Source: Bacterioplanes sp965233665
Lineage (GTDB): Bacteria; Pseudomonadota; Gammaproteobacteria; Pseudomonadales; Oceanobacteraceae
DNA: 64,000 nt
NCBI GenBank assembly: GCA_965233665.1
Contig: CBDDTG010000009.1
Coordinates: 10,851-74,850, forward strand
Reading direction: 5' to 3'
Shown here in pieces: positions 1-8,155 of the stretch. The notes beneath the pieces were generated by a model. That model did not search any database. It was not told where the DNA came from and saw nothing but the letters and a program-made list of their open reading frames with translations. Both the position numbers and the translations under genes were made by a program. Numbering within the stretch: position 1 is the first letter of the stretch; the number at the start of each line of letters is the position of its first letter.

Positions 1-249
1 ATCTTCATCGACATAAATGCGACCATGCTGTGGTTGAATGAGGGCCAGCTGGTCAACGTAGCCTGGGCTGTGGGCGCGTAAAATATCTGCGCGGTTAGCC
101 GGGCCGCTTTCACACACCGTCAGCTGCTCCCAGGTGCCCGCATCGCGCAATGCATTTTCAATGGCAGTAATTCGCAGGGCGTGCTCCGGATGATCGTCTC
201 CGGTGGCGTGAGAAAAATGCTGATGAAAGCAAAAGTAAGCAGTCGACAT
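1..249 (-). CDS. Histone deacetylase / acetylpolyamine amidohydrolase family protein (N-terminal part only)
   Basis: The minus-strand frame is open from an ATG at 249 to the window edge, giving 83 residues. The N-terminus has the class II HDAC-like pattern: a Phe/Tyr-rich start, a histidine, then G-D-D-H-P-E and an arginine followed by an I-x-x-A-L helix, and later the S-P-x-Y-V motif. Bacterial members are zinc hydrolases removing acyl groups from lysines or polyamines; AcuC, which deacetylates acetyl-CoA synthetase, belongs here. The gene is divergent from the lysine acetyltransferase at 492, so a writer and a possible eraser of acetylation are head to head. The zinc ligands lie outside the window, so activity cannot be judged. 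Confidence 0.8.
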   Translation of the reverse strand, partial: MSTAYFCFHQHFSHATGDDHPEHALRITAIENALRDAGTWEQLTVCESGPANRADILRAHSPGYVDQLALIQPQHGRIYVDED

Positions 250-491
250 AGGGCATAACATTCCTGTTTTGTGACAGTGTACTGGCCTGTCAGGGCTTTA
301 AAAAGCCACAAATTATTCGACAATAGGCGCATTCCGCTATGATGCGCAGGAATGCATTCAATCAGGACTGATCGTGCTCGACTTTGCCTTGGGTCATGAT
401 GACTTAATCGCAGATGGCGACACTGTTGATCGATTGGCTGATGAATGCCTGGGCCTGATTCCAACCGCCAGCTAAAGGACATCGACGCGCT

Positions 492-3206
492 ATGGGTACC
501 CGTTCACTGGAGCACTTTTTTAACCCTAAAAGCATTGCCGTGATTGGCGCTTCCGAGCGTGACGGCAGCTTGGGCGGTGCCATTGTGCGCAACCTGCTCG
601 ATAATCACTTCGGCGGTGCCATCATTCCGATTAACTCGCGCGGTTATGACTCTGTGTTCGGCTTGAAGGCGTTGTCGCGCATCAGCCAGCTGACAGATGC
701 GCCCGACGTGGCCATCATTTGTACGCCAGCCGAAACCGTTCCCAAAATTCTTAAACAGCTGCATCAGTTAGGAGTAGCGGCAGCCATGGTGCTGACAGGG
801 GGCATTGCCCGAGCCCGCTCCTGGCAGTTTCGGCCCAGCTCTGAGCGTTTGGAGCAAATGATTGCACAAACGCGCATGCGCATTCTTGGGCCTGATTGCC
901 TGGGCGTGATTGTGCCAGGCCGACAGCTAAACGCCTCGTTTCTGCACGTGCCGGTACGCAAAGGCAGCATTGCTTACATCGGTCAGTCCGGCACGTTGGC
1001 CTCTAGCGTTATGGACTGGGCTTATAGTCGCAACATCGGTTTTTCTCATGTATTAACGCTGGGCAAAAGCCAAGACGTTAGCCTTGCCGATATCATTGAT
1101 TACATTGTGCAAGAGCCGCACGTACGCACCTTGTTGATTCAGCTCGATGAAATCGGGTCAGGCAAAACCTTGTTACGCGCCCTGCGTGCGGCTTCCCGTC
1201 ACAAGCTGGTATTGGCGGTAAAAAGCAATCGCTTTGCCGACAGTCCGCTCAATCGTATTCCCACGCCGAAAGGCTTAATCAGCCGTGATCAACTCATCGA
1301 TGAAACCCTGGCACGGGCAGGGGTGTTGCGGGTGTCAGCAACGGACGAGCTGTTCGACTGCGTCGATGCGCTCTCCCGGCGCCGAGAAGGCTTTGGGCGA
1401 CGCTTGGCCATTATTGCCAATGGTCGCGGGCCGGCTATTTTGGGGCTCGATCGGTTGCGACATGACAAGGGCAAGCTGGCCGAACTCAGCGAAGAAACGC
1501 GCACCCATCTGCGCGGCTTGCTGCCAGAATACGTGCGCACCGATAACCCAGTGCTGCTCAACCCAGAGTTAAACCCCAAGCAACTGACCGCTGTGACGAC
1601 CACGTTATTGCGTGACCGTCAGGTCGATGCGGTACTGGTGATCTACATTCCCAGCTTGGGCTCTGATGCGCTGGCCAATGCCGAAGAGCTGGTGCGAGTG
1701 GCGAAAAACAGCAACAAGACCATTCTCACCAGTTGGATGGGCGAGTATTCCGTCGAGCGCGCGCGCGAGTTATTTGATCGCCACGCCATTCCCACCTTCG
1801 ATACGCCCGATAACGCCATTAAATCGTACATGTACATGGTGCAGCATCAGCGCACCCAGGACTTATTACGAGAGACGCCGCAAAGCCTGGAAATCCCCAT
1901 GTCCAGCGCCTGTCGTGAATTGGGCGAAGAGATTCGTTCGCACCATCGGCCGGGGGACTTCTTGCCGCCCAATGACGCTTGGCGTCTGCTGGAAGCCTAT
2001 GGCTTCCCCTATGCCGAGAGCCGTTTTTTTCGCAGTCGTAAAGAGTTTCAGGCCATGGCAGAGCAGGTGCCAGGGCCTTGGGTATTGCGCGTACATCATC
2101 AGCGTTATTTGTACCCGTTTGCTTACGGGGCCAACCCACGTGAGCGTTTGCGCAGCGTGGCGCGCGACCTTCACAAAGTAGAAGACATCGCGCCAGCGGC
2201 CGATCGCTTGGAAGCCAAGATTCACGAAACCTTTCCCGACAGCCCAGTGTTGGGCTACACCCTGCAAACCATGCATCGCGCCATGGATAACTTGCAGTTT
2301 TCCTTTGGCATTGGCCGCGACAGCGAGCTTGGGCCGTATTTGTTTTTTGGTGGTGGCGGCACCACCGCCGATATTTTGTCCGACCGCCAAGTTGCCTTGC
2401 CACCGTTGAATGCCAACCTGGCCAAACAGCTGATTAAACGCAGCCATTTTTATCAGGTGCTGCGTGAGCGCTCGGAGGACATCAAGCGCGAACTGGTGAC
2501 GCTAGAGCGCTGGCTGGTAGCACTGTCGCACATTGCGTTAAACCACCCCTGGCTATCGGGCTTGGAGGTAAACGCCATACGCCAGCAAGTCGGCCGCTAC
2601 TTGGCCATTGGTGTGGCAGCAGAAACGGGGGTGTCGATCAAGAGCGCTATTCAGCCTTACCCGCTCGAGCTGGAGACGCACTACACCAGCCCACGCGAGC
2701 ATCGCTATGTGATGCGCCCAATTCGTGCCGAAGACGAGCCTGCGCTGGAGTCGTTTTATCAGCGCTTGAGCCCTGAATCGCTGCGACTGCGCTTTTTCTC
2801 AGCCCGGCGCCAGTTTGACCATAAAGAGCTGGCTCGCTTTACCCAGATAGACTACGACCGTGAAATGGCCTTCGTTGCCCTGCGAGAGCAAGCTTTATAC
2901 GGCGTTGTTAGGGTATGGATTGATCCAGATGACGTCACCGCTGAGTTTGCAGTGATCATTGATGACAATTGTCGCGGTGAAGGGCTGGGTAGGGCGCTGA
3001 TGGATACCATCATCAACTACCTGACGGAGCGTGGTGTGCTGCAAATTTATGGTACGGTCTTACCGCACAATCGTGGCATGCTGAGCTTGGCCGAAAGGCT
3101 CGGTTTTAGTCGTCAAAACAACCCTGATGAAGGGGTGGTAGAAGTCGGTAAGTTATTGAATCCATTGAAATACAGCTGGCAACGCAAGCGCATGTACCCG
3201 CTGTAA
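492..3206 (+). CDS. pat: Protein lysine acetyltransferase, Pat/YfiQ (PatZ) type
   Basis: The 904-residue protein has the layout of E. coli YfiQ (886 aa). An NDP-forming acyl-CoA-synthetase-like CoA-binding domain (about residues 8-130) is followed by two succinyl-CoA-synthetase-like domains (about 150-460), an ATP-grasp-like region (about 490-700) and a C-terminal GNAT domain (about 735-890) with the acetyl-CoA loop R-G-E-G-L-G. Known family members acetylate acetyl-CoA synthetase and other metabolic enzymes; the synthetase-like part is regulatory rather than catalytic. The ATG at 492 is preceded by AAAGGA about 12 bases upstream. The gene is divergent from the HDAC-family gene and is followed by an 86-bp gap with a TATAAT box before gacA. 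Confidence 0.9.
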   Translation: MGTRSLEHFFNPKSIAVIGASERDGSLGGAIVRNLLDNHFGGAIIPINSRGYDSVFGLKALSRISQLTDAPDVAIICTPAETVPKILKQLHQLGVAAAMVLTGGIARARSWQFRPSSERLEQMIAQTRMRILGPDCLGVIVPGRQLNASFLHVPVRKGSIAYIGQSGTLASSVMDWAYSRNIGFSHVLTLGKSQDVSLADIIDYIVQEPHVRTLLIQLDEIGSGKTLLRALRAASRHKLVLAVKSNRFADSPLNRIPTPKGLISRDQLIDETLARAGVLRVSATDELFDCVDALSRRREGFGRRLAIIANGRGPAILGLDRLRHDKGKLAELSEETRTHLRGLLPEYVRTDNPVLLNPELNPKQLTAVTTTLLRDRQVDAVLVIYIPSLGSDALANAEELVRVAKNSNKTILTSWMGEYSVERARELFDRHAIPTFDTPDNAIKSYMYMVQHQRTQDLLRETPQSLEIPMSSACRELGEEIRSHHRPGDFLPPNDAWRLLEAYGFPYAESRFFRSRKEFQAMAEQVPGPWVLRVHHQRYLYPFAYGANPRERLRSVARDLHKVEDIAPAADRLEAKIHETFPDSPVLGYTLQTMHRAMDNLQFSFGIGRDSELGPYLFFGGGGTTADILSDRQVALPPLNANLAKQLIKRSHFYQVLRERSEDIKRELVTLERWLVALSHIALNHPWLSGLEVNAIRQQVGRYLAIGVAAETGVSIKSAIQPYPLELETHYTSPREHRYVMRPIRAEDEPALESFYQRLSPESLRLRFFSARRQFDHKELARFTQIDYDREMAFVALREQALYGVVRVWIDPDDVTAEFAVIIDDNCRGEGLGRALMDTIINYLTERGVLQIYGTVLPHNRGMLSLAERLGFSRQNNPDEGVVEVGKLLNPLKYSWQRKRMYPL

Positions 3207-3233
3207 TTGGTCTGCTATATTGCGGACTATAAT
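3207..3233 (+). promoter_or_regulatory. Candidate promoter for gacA-uvrC
   Basis: A perfect TATAAT lies at 3228-3233, with a weak TTGGTC at 3207-3212 (15-bp spacer). It starts in the gap right after the pat stop codon and is about 93 bases upstream of the gacA start, so it fits a promoter for gacA-uvrC-pgsA. The -35 box is poor and the assignment is tentative. Confidence 0.4.
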
Positions 3234-3325
3234 AACAACGTCACAGTGAAATGACGCAAAACTAAAGCGGTTTCAGCCAGGGCAGAAAGCCCATGCTGAT
3301 GCCCATGATTTTCAAGGGGTCAAAC

Positions 3326-3967
3326 TTGATACGGGTGCTTGTTGTTGATGACCATGAGCTGGTGCGCTCGGGTATTTCGCGTCTATTGTCCGACAGCAAG
3401 GGAATCGAAGTGATCGGCCAGGCGGCCAGCGGCGAAGATGCAGTGCAGTGGGTGCGTAACGACGCGCCAGACGTCATTTTGATGGACATTCATATGCCGG
3501 GTATCGGCGGCATGGAAGCCACGCGCAAGATTTTACGCAGCCATCCCGATGTGCACGTCATTGCCGTAACCGCGTTGGACGACAACCCCTACGCCGCACG
3601 CTTAATGCAGGCCGGCGCCTCGGGTTATATCACCAAAGGCGCCGACGCCAGTGAAATGATTACCGCCATCATGAAAGTGCGCTCCGGGCAAAAATACATC
3701 TCACCTGAGATCGCCCAGCGCATGGCCTTAAAACCTTTTCAAGAAGATCAAAAATCGCCCTTCGATGAGCTGTCCGAGCGCGAAATGCAAATCGCCTTGA
3801 TGATCGTTGGCTGCCAAAAAGTGGCGGACATCAGTGAAAAATTGTTCCTCAGCCCGAAAACAGTAAACAGCTATCGCTACCGGATTTTTGATAAACTCGA
3901 CATTTCCAGCGATGTAGAGCTGGCACTGCTGGCCATGCGTCATGGCCTGGTGAACCCAGCCAGTTGA
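3326..3967 (+). CDS. gacA: Response regulator GacA/UvrY
   Basis: This is a 213-residue NarL-type regulator: a receiver domain (1-120) with the D-D pair at 8-9, phosphoacceptor Asp54 in L-M-D-I-H-M-P-G and a conserved Lys near 104, then a LuxR-type HTH (about 145-205). GacA acts with the GacS sensor to turn on small RNAs that titrate RsmA/CsrA. I chose the TTG at 3326. AAGGGG lies 6 bases before it, and this start gives the family's length and puts the Asp at position 54. The in-frame ATG at 3293 would add 11 residues that do not fit. The gene is followed 4 bases later by uvrC, the usual gammaproteobacterial pairing. Confidence 0.92.
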   Translation: MIRVLVVDDHELVRSGISRLLSDSKGIEVIGQAASGEDAVQWVRNDAPDVILMDIHMPGIGGMEATRKILRSHPDVHVIAVTALDDNPYAARLMQAGASGYITKGADASEMITAIMKVRSGQKYISPEIAQRMALKPFQEDQKSPFDELSEREMQIALMIVGCQKVADISEKLFLSPKTVNSYRYRIFDKLDISSDVELALLAMRHGLVNPAS

Positions 3968-3971
3968 GGAT

Positions 3972-5801
3972 ATGTCCGAGTTTGATATTCCGGCCTTTTT
4001 AAGCAACTTAACTCGTCGCGCTGGCGTCTATCGGATGTATGACGCGGACGGCGAGCTGTTGTATGTGGGCAAAGCCAAACACCTTAAAAACCGCGTTTCT
4101 AGCTACTTTCGTGCCCGCGGCCTCAATGCCAAAACTGTGGCGCTTGTGAGTCGCATTGCACGCATTGAGGTGACGGTTACCGGCAGCGAGGCGGAAGCTC
4201 TGCTGCTGGAACAAACGCTGATCAAGCGACACCGGCCGCCCTACAACATTTTACTAAAAGACGATCGGTCGTACCCGTATTTACATTTGTCGCAGCACGA
4301 TTACCCTATGCTCAGCTACCGCCGCGGCAAACGCCGGGGCAGTGGGCGCTTCTTTGGCCCATACCCGAACTCTGGTGCGGTGCGTGAAGCGCTCAATCAT
4401 ATGCAAAAGCTGTTTTTGCTGCGCTCCTGTGAAGACAGCTACTTCAACCACCGCAGTCGGCCCTGTCTGCAGTACGAAATTCGCCGTTGCTCAGGCCCTT
4501 GTGTCGGTCACATCAGTGCCAGCGATTATCAACGCGATGTCGAGCATGCCGTACTGTTTTTACAAGGCAAAAACCGTGAGCTGACGGCCGAGCTGCAACA
4601 AGACATGCAGCAGGCGGCGGAGGGGTTGCAGTTTGAACGGGCAGGCGAGCTGCGCGATCAGATCGATTTATTACGCCGCATTCAGGAAAAACAGAATGTG
4701 GATGCCGACAAAGGTGATGCCGATGCCTGGGCTTTGGTGCACTGGCAGGGAGTAGGTTGTCTGCATCGATTGAGTTTTCGTCGCGGCCGACTGGTTAACA
4801 GCCAGAACTTTTTCCCGGATAATCCCGCCGGCTTGGACGATGACGAGTTGCTGGCCGAATACTTAAGCCAGTTTTATCTCGGTGGCCACGCGCCAGAGGG
4901 CATTCCCCGCGACATCATCGCCGATATCGACACTGATGCCATGGCGGTGGTACTGGAAGCGCTGCAGCTAGAAAGCCAAAAACGTGCTCGTCATGTACGC
5001 GGCGTGCGCGGCCAGCCAAGGCCATGGCTGCATATGGCGCAAGAAAATGCTCGCACAGGCGCGCAAAACCATATTTCAGCGGCGCAAGCAGCGCGCCACA
5101 AATTGACGCAAGTGCAAACTCTGTTGCGGCTGAACAAAACGCCACAGCGCATTGAGTGTTTTGACATTTCGCACGCGCAAGGGGAAGCTACCTTCGCCTC
5201 CTGCGTGGTCTATGACCACGAAGGGCTGAACAAATCGCGCTATCGCCGCTTTGGCATCAAAGGCGTCGCGGCAGGCGATGACTACGCCGCGCTGGAGCAG
5301 GCGGTGCGACGCCATTTGACGCGTTTGAGTGAGCAACAAGATTGTCCAGATCTGCTGTTGATCGACGGTGGCCAAGGGCAGATTGGCCGCATTCAAGCCC
5401 TGCTGGATGAGATGCAGCTGAATGAGGTGCAAGCCTTTGGCATATCCAAAGGTGAGACGCGAAAATCTGGCTGGGAGTTTTTATGGCAAGCGGGCAATCG
5501 CCAGCCGATCATTCCCGACGCCCACGATGAAGGGTTTCGGCTGTTGCAATGGGTGCGCGACGAAGCCCACCGCTTTGCCATTACCGGCCATCGTAAAGCG
5601 CGCGCCAAGAGCCGTGGGCGCTCGGGCATTGAGGCCTTGCCGGGCGTTGGCCCGAAACGGCGCAAGGCCTTGCTGCTGCATTTTGGCAGTCTGAAAAACA
5701 TGAGCGGTGCCGCACGTGAGGAAATTGCCCGCGTGCCCGGCATCAGCAACAAACTGGCAGAACAAATCTTTGCTCACCTGCATGGCGAGCCACAGGAGTA
5801 A
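3972..5801 (+). CDS. uvrC: Excinuclease ABC subunit C
   Basis: The 609-residue product makes the 3' and 5' incisions around bulky lesions after UvrAB loading. The GIY-YIG domain is at about 16-95 (G-V-Y-R-M then L-Y-V-G-K-A). Next come a conserved Cys cluster region, a UVR/UvrB-binding motif near 200-240, the RNase-H-like 5' nuclease with I-E-C-F-D-I-S-H near 395, and C-terminal helix-hairpin-helix motifs (L-P-G-V-G-P-K-R). Length is normal and no key residue is obviously lost. GAGGAT sits just before the ATG. It is co-transcribed with gacA and followed by pgsA. Confidence 0.97.
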   Translation: MSEFDIPAFLSNLTRRAGVYRMYDADGELLYVGKAKHLKNRVSSYFRARGLNAKTVALVSRIARIEVTVTGSEAEALLLEQTLIKRHRPPYNILLKDDRSYPYLHLSQHDYPMLSYRRGKRRGSGRFFGPYPNSGAVREALNHMQKLFLLRSCEDSYFNHRSRPCLQYEIRRCSGPCVGHISASDYQRDVEHAVLFLQGKNRELTAELQQDMQQAAEGLQFERAGELRDQIDLLRRIQEKQNVDADKGDADAWALVHWQGVGCLHRLSFRRGRLVNSQNFFPDNPAGLDDDELLAEYLSQFYLGGHAPEGIPRDIIADIDTDAMAVVLEALQLESQKRARHVRGVRGQPRPWLHMAQENARTGAQNHISAAQAARHKLTQVQTLLRLNKTPQRIECFDISHAQGEATFASCVVYDHEGLNKSRYRRFGIKGVAAGDDYAALEQAVRRHLTRLSEQQDCPDLLLIDGGQGQIGRIQALLDEMQLNEVQAFGISKGETRKSGWEFLWQAGNRQPIIPDAHDEGFRLLQWVRDEAHRFAITGHRKARAKSRGRSGIEALPGVGPKRRKALLLHFGSLKNMSGAAREEIARVPGISNKLAEQIFAHLHGEPQE

Positions 5802-5809
5802 TCACCCGC

Positions 5810-6376
5810 ATGAACCTGCCCAACATTTTGACATTAAGCCGCATTCTGATGATTCCGTTGCTGGTGGTGTGCTACTACTGGGCCGGACCGGCAGGCAAGC
5901 TGTGGGCGGCAGGGCTGTTCTGTTTGGCTGCCGTGACCGACTGGTTCGATGGCTACCTGGCGCGGCGCTGGAATCAAACCACGCCACTGGGGGCATTTCT
6001 CGACCCGGTAGCCGACAAACTCATCGTCTCTGTGGCGCTGATTCTCTTGGTCGAGTCACATGCCTCTTTGTGGCTCACCATACCAGCGACCATCATCGTC
6101 GGGCGTGAGATTGTGATTTCAGCCTTGCGCGAGTGGATGGCCGAGCTGGGTAAGCGCGCCAATATTGCGGTCTCCAACGTCGGCAAAGTCAAAACCGCCA
6201 TGCAAATGGGGGCCATCACCATTTTGCTGGTCGCTGAGCTGCACACCTGGCTCGACTGGATTGGCCTGGCACTGATATACGGCGCTGCGGTGCTGACCAT
6301 TTGGTCGATGCTGGTGTATCTGAAAGCAGCCTGGCCGCATTTGGCTGCCGGTGTTGAACCCAACTCAGCCAAATAA
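5810..6376 (+). CDS. pgsA: CDP-diacylglycerol-glycerol-3-phosphate 3-phosphatidyltransferase
   Basis: This 188-residue inner-membrane enzyme makes phosphatidylglycerol phosphate, the committed step to phosphatidylglycerol and cardiolipin. The CDP-alcohol phosphotransferase signature is complete: D-G-x2-A-R, then G-x3-D-x3-D (residues about 47-70). Several hydrophobic helices flank it. It starts 8 bases after uvrC, and the gacA-uvrC-pgsA order is conserved in Pseudomonas-like bacteria. Confidence 0.96.
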   Translation: MNLPNILTLSRILMIPLLVVCYYWAGPAGKLWAAGLFCLAAVTDWFDGYLARRWNQTTPLGAFLDPVADKLIVSVALILLVESHASLWLTIPATIIVGREIVISALREWMAELGKRANIAVSNVGKVKTAMQMGAITILLVAELHTWLDWIGLALIYGAAVLTIWSMLVYLKAAWPHLAAGVEPNSAK

Positions 6377-6398
6377 AGCGCCCTTGTTGCCAAAAACC

Positions 6399-6424
6399 GC
6401 CGCTTTATATGTATGTAAAGCGGC
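6399..6424 (+). terminator. Hairpin after pgsA
   Basis: A perfect 9-bp stem (GCCGCTTTA / TAAAGCGGC) with an 8-base loop lies 22 bases past the pgsA stop. The following tract is only moderately T-rich, so it may be an imperfect intrinsic terminator. Confidence 0.6.
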
Positions 6425-6486
6425 GTTCGATATTTGATCGATTTTTAAAAAATGCGGCTAAGTGCCTAAAAAGTAAGAAAAAACGC

Positions 6487-6514
6487 TTGACGCACCAAGC
6501 TCAATCATTACAAT
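6487..6514 (+). promoter_or_regulatory. Promoter of the tRNA cluster
   Basis: TTGACG (6487-6492) and TACAAT (6509-6514) are separated by 16 bases and end 13 bases before tRNA-Gly. This is a strong sigma70-type match for a stable-RNA promoter. Confidence 0.75.
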
Positions 6515-6527
6515 GCGCAGCACTAAC

Positions 6528-6603
6528 GCGGGAATAGCTCAGTTGGTAGAGCACAACCTTGCCAAGGTTGGGGTCGCGAGTTCGAATCTCGTTTCCCGCT
6601 CCA
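6528..6603 (+). tRNA. tRNA-Gly(GCC)
   Basis: The acceptor stem GCGGGAA pairs with TTCCCGC. The D arm, the anticodon GCC at 6561-6563, the T-arm with GTTCGAATC and an encoded CCA at 6601-6603 are all present. It is the first of three tRNA genes in the usual Gly-Cys-Leu order downstream of pgsA. Confidence 0.97.
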
Positions 6604-6626
6604 ATTCATCATCAAATGATGAATCA

Positions 6627-6700
6627 GGCGCGATAGCAAAGTGGTTATGCCGCGGATTGCAAATCCGCTGACGCCGGTTCGATTCCGGCTCGCGCCTCCA
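6627..6700 (+). tRNA. tRNA-Cys(GCA)
   Basis: The acceptor GGCGCGA pairs with TCGCGCC. The anticodon GCA is at 6659-6661, the T-loop is GGTTCGATTCC and CCA is encoded at 6698-6700. Confidence 0.97.
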
Positions 6701-6755
6701 CATTCTGCGTAAAGCACATACTCTGTGCTCATTTCCCTCAGGAAGCGCACACTCA

Positions 6756-6842
6756 GCCCGAGTGGTGGAATTGGTAGACACAGGAGACTTAAAATCTCCC
6801 GACCTAACGGTCGTGCCGGTTCAAGTCCGGCCTCGGGCACCA
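6756..6842 (+). tRNA. tRNA-Leu(TAA), prophage integration target
   Basis: The acceptor GCCCGAG pairs with CTCGGGC. The anticodon TAA is at 6790-6792, a long variable arm follows and CCA is encoded. The gene is complete, but everything from A6785 on is duplicated at 61148-61207, so its 3' two-thirds is supplied by the integrated phage. Confidence 0.97.
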
Positions 6843-6844
6843 TC
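6785..6844 (+). repeat. attL core (60-bp direct repeat)
   Basis: This is identical base for base to 61148-61207, at an offset of 54,363. It runs from the anticodon stem of tRNA-Leu to two bases past CCA. Identity stops sharply on both sides, as expected for a core attachment site whose phage copy rebuilds the tRNA. Confidence 0.95.
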
Positions 6845-6889
6845 TATAGCAAGACCTCCAGCGATAGCACTTACTAACTAAAAGTTGCC

Positions 6890-6942
6890 TTCCGAATATT
6901 TCCGAAAACCCTTTCCGAATATCCAGTATGTACAAATGTACA
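6890..6942 (+). repeat. Putative integrase arm-type sites at attL
   Basis: Three TTCCGAA repeats (6890, 6900 and 6913; the first and third extend to TTCCGAATAT) lie between the core and int. They are followed by the palindrome TGTAC-AAAT-GTACA (6929-6942). A near-copy of the third repeat, TTCAGAATATCCAGT, is found at 61043 near attR, which supports a role as integrase arm sites. Confidence 0.5.
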
Positions 6943-6950
6943 GTCGAAGC

Positions 6951-7940
6951 TCACTCATGGCTGCTCACAACGGGTACTTTGCGGTCGTAAATGGCCACCA
7001 TTGATTGTGATTTATGACCACTGAATTGCTGCTTATCACCGGTCCAGTCGCTGATCGATTTAGCCTTAACATCGTGGAAAGTGAAGTCCGTATCCAGGTC
7101 TTGATTCAATCCTTTAGCTTTGGTCTTTGCTTTGTTCCAGCGACTGCGGAATGCGTCATAAGTGATCGGCTGGCCACGGTCATTACTAATAACTCGAGTA
7201 GACGACTGTACGCCGGCCCCTTTTGCGATTTCCAGCGCCTGGCGCAGGCGAGGGGACCACGCCTTAATCTGGGCTTTGCCTGTTTTGCCTTGCTTAATAA
7301 ACAAGCCCTCTTCGCGGATGTCGTCCCGTGTCAGCCTTAGAACATCGCTCACCCGAGCTGCACAGCAGTAGGAGATTTCGATGATGGCGCGCAGTGTGTC
7401 ATCCGCCTGCTCGAGGACGGCATAGTATTCAGCGTCCGTTATATAGCGTTGCCGTGCAGTCTCCGTAAACCGGCGCACGCCTTTGCACGGATTCGCGCCT
7501 ACCTTGCCTCGCTCATAGGCCCAGCTAAACACCCGAGACATGAACGCCAGCTCGCGGTTTGCGGTGACCTTGGCTGTCTCGCCGCGCTTGTCCATGTACT
7601 GCCGGACGTGCTCAGGCTTGATCGTCTTCGTTGAGACTTTCCCAAACACCTTGGTCGGCATGCGTGCGTTTTTCTCGTACTGCTTCTGGGTACCGTGGGC
7701 TAGGTCCCTGAATGTTTGGCTTTGAAAGAACTCCTCAAACAGAGCCGCAACGCTGTCAGACTTCGTCGACGCTTTAATGACTTCCTCATCATACCGCCGG
7801 ATTACAACAGAGGGCTTTGCACCCAATGGCGCCAGTCGAATGCAGCCGCCCGAGCTTGGGCGCCACTCGTAAGCGGACTTTCCGCGATAAACCCTGGGAG
7901 GCAGCCATGCGTCCTCTGGGTTGCTGCGTTTTCTACCCAT
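6951..7940 (-). CDS. int: Tyrosine recombinase integrase
   Basis: The 329-residue enzyme has an N-terminal arm-binding region (1-60), a SAM-like core-binding domain (about 60-150) and a catalytic domain. Visible catalytic residues are Arg196 (C-C-A-A-R), a beta-hairpin Lys near 216-219, His289, His309 (S-G-H-K) and the nucleophile Tyr318. The second arginine of the usual H-x-x-R box is Lys292 (H-D-V-K). That variant is known in some phage integrases and probably still works. It is the last gene of the leftward operon and lies next to attL, and its start overlaps the end of the DUF4224 gene. Confidence 0.93.
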   Translation of the reverse strand: MGRKRSNPEDAWLPPRVYRGKSAYEWRPSSGGCIRLAPLGAKPSVVIRRYDEEVIKASTKSDSVAALFEEFFQSQTFRDLAHGTQKQYEKNARMPTKVFGKVSTKTIKPEHVRQYMDKRGETAKVTANRELAFMSRVFSWAYERGKVGANPCKGVRRFTETARQRYITDAEYYAVLEQADDTLRAIIEISYCCAARVSDVLRLTRDDIREEGLFIKQGKTGKAQIKAWSPRLRQALEIAKGAGVQSSTRVISNDRGQPITYDAFRSRWNKAKTKAKGLNQDLDTDFTFHDVKAKSISDWTGDKQQFSGHKSQSMVAIYDRKVPVVSSHE

Positions 7941-8155
7941 CAGCCCATAGCCCCGAAGTCAGGTTGCTCATCATTTGATGCGCCCAATAGCCTCATCTCA
8001 GTTGGATGATTGACGTTAAACCAAGTTGTCTTAACTTGGCCGTCGGTCGATCTGTAAGCCACAATCCCGTTATCCTTCATCCACTTAAACTGCGCAGCAG
8101 GCTGCTTAAGTCCTGTTAGCTCTTCCACGTCGCGAGACGTCAGAATCTCAGACAT
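7940..8155 (-). CDS. DUF4224 protein, probable excisionase/recombination directionality factor
   Basis: This 71-residue protein has the DUF4224 pattern: L-T-S-R-D-V-E-E-L-T-G, then a K-Q-P-A-A-Q-F-K-W-M segment that resembles a winged-helix/MerR-like fold, and a D-G turn. DUF4224 genes commonly sit directly upstream of phage integrases, as here, where the stop overlaps the int start. An excisionase role is inferred from size and position. Confidence 0.7.
   Translation of the reverse strand: MSEILTSRDVEELTGLKQPAAQFKWMKDNGIVAYRSTDGQVKTTWFNVNHPTEMRLLGASNDEQPDFGAMG

Noticed and set aside
374..475. 33-residue GTG frame just before pat
   Set aside because: It has no ribosome site and no known similarity; probably leader sequence.
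1819..2447. Two long minus-strand open frames inside pat
   Set aside because: They are antisense to a well-conserved enzyme, lack ribosome sites and show no recognisable domain.
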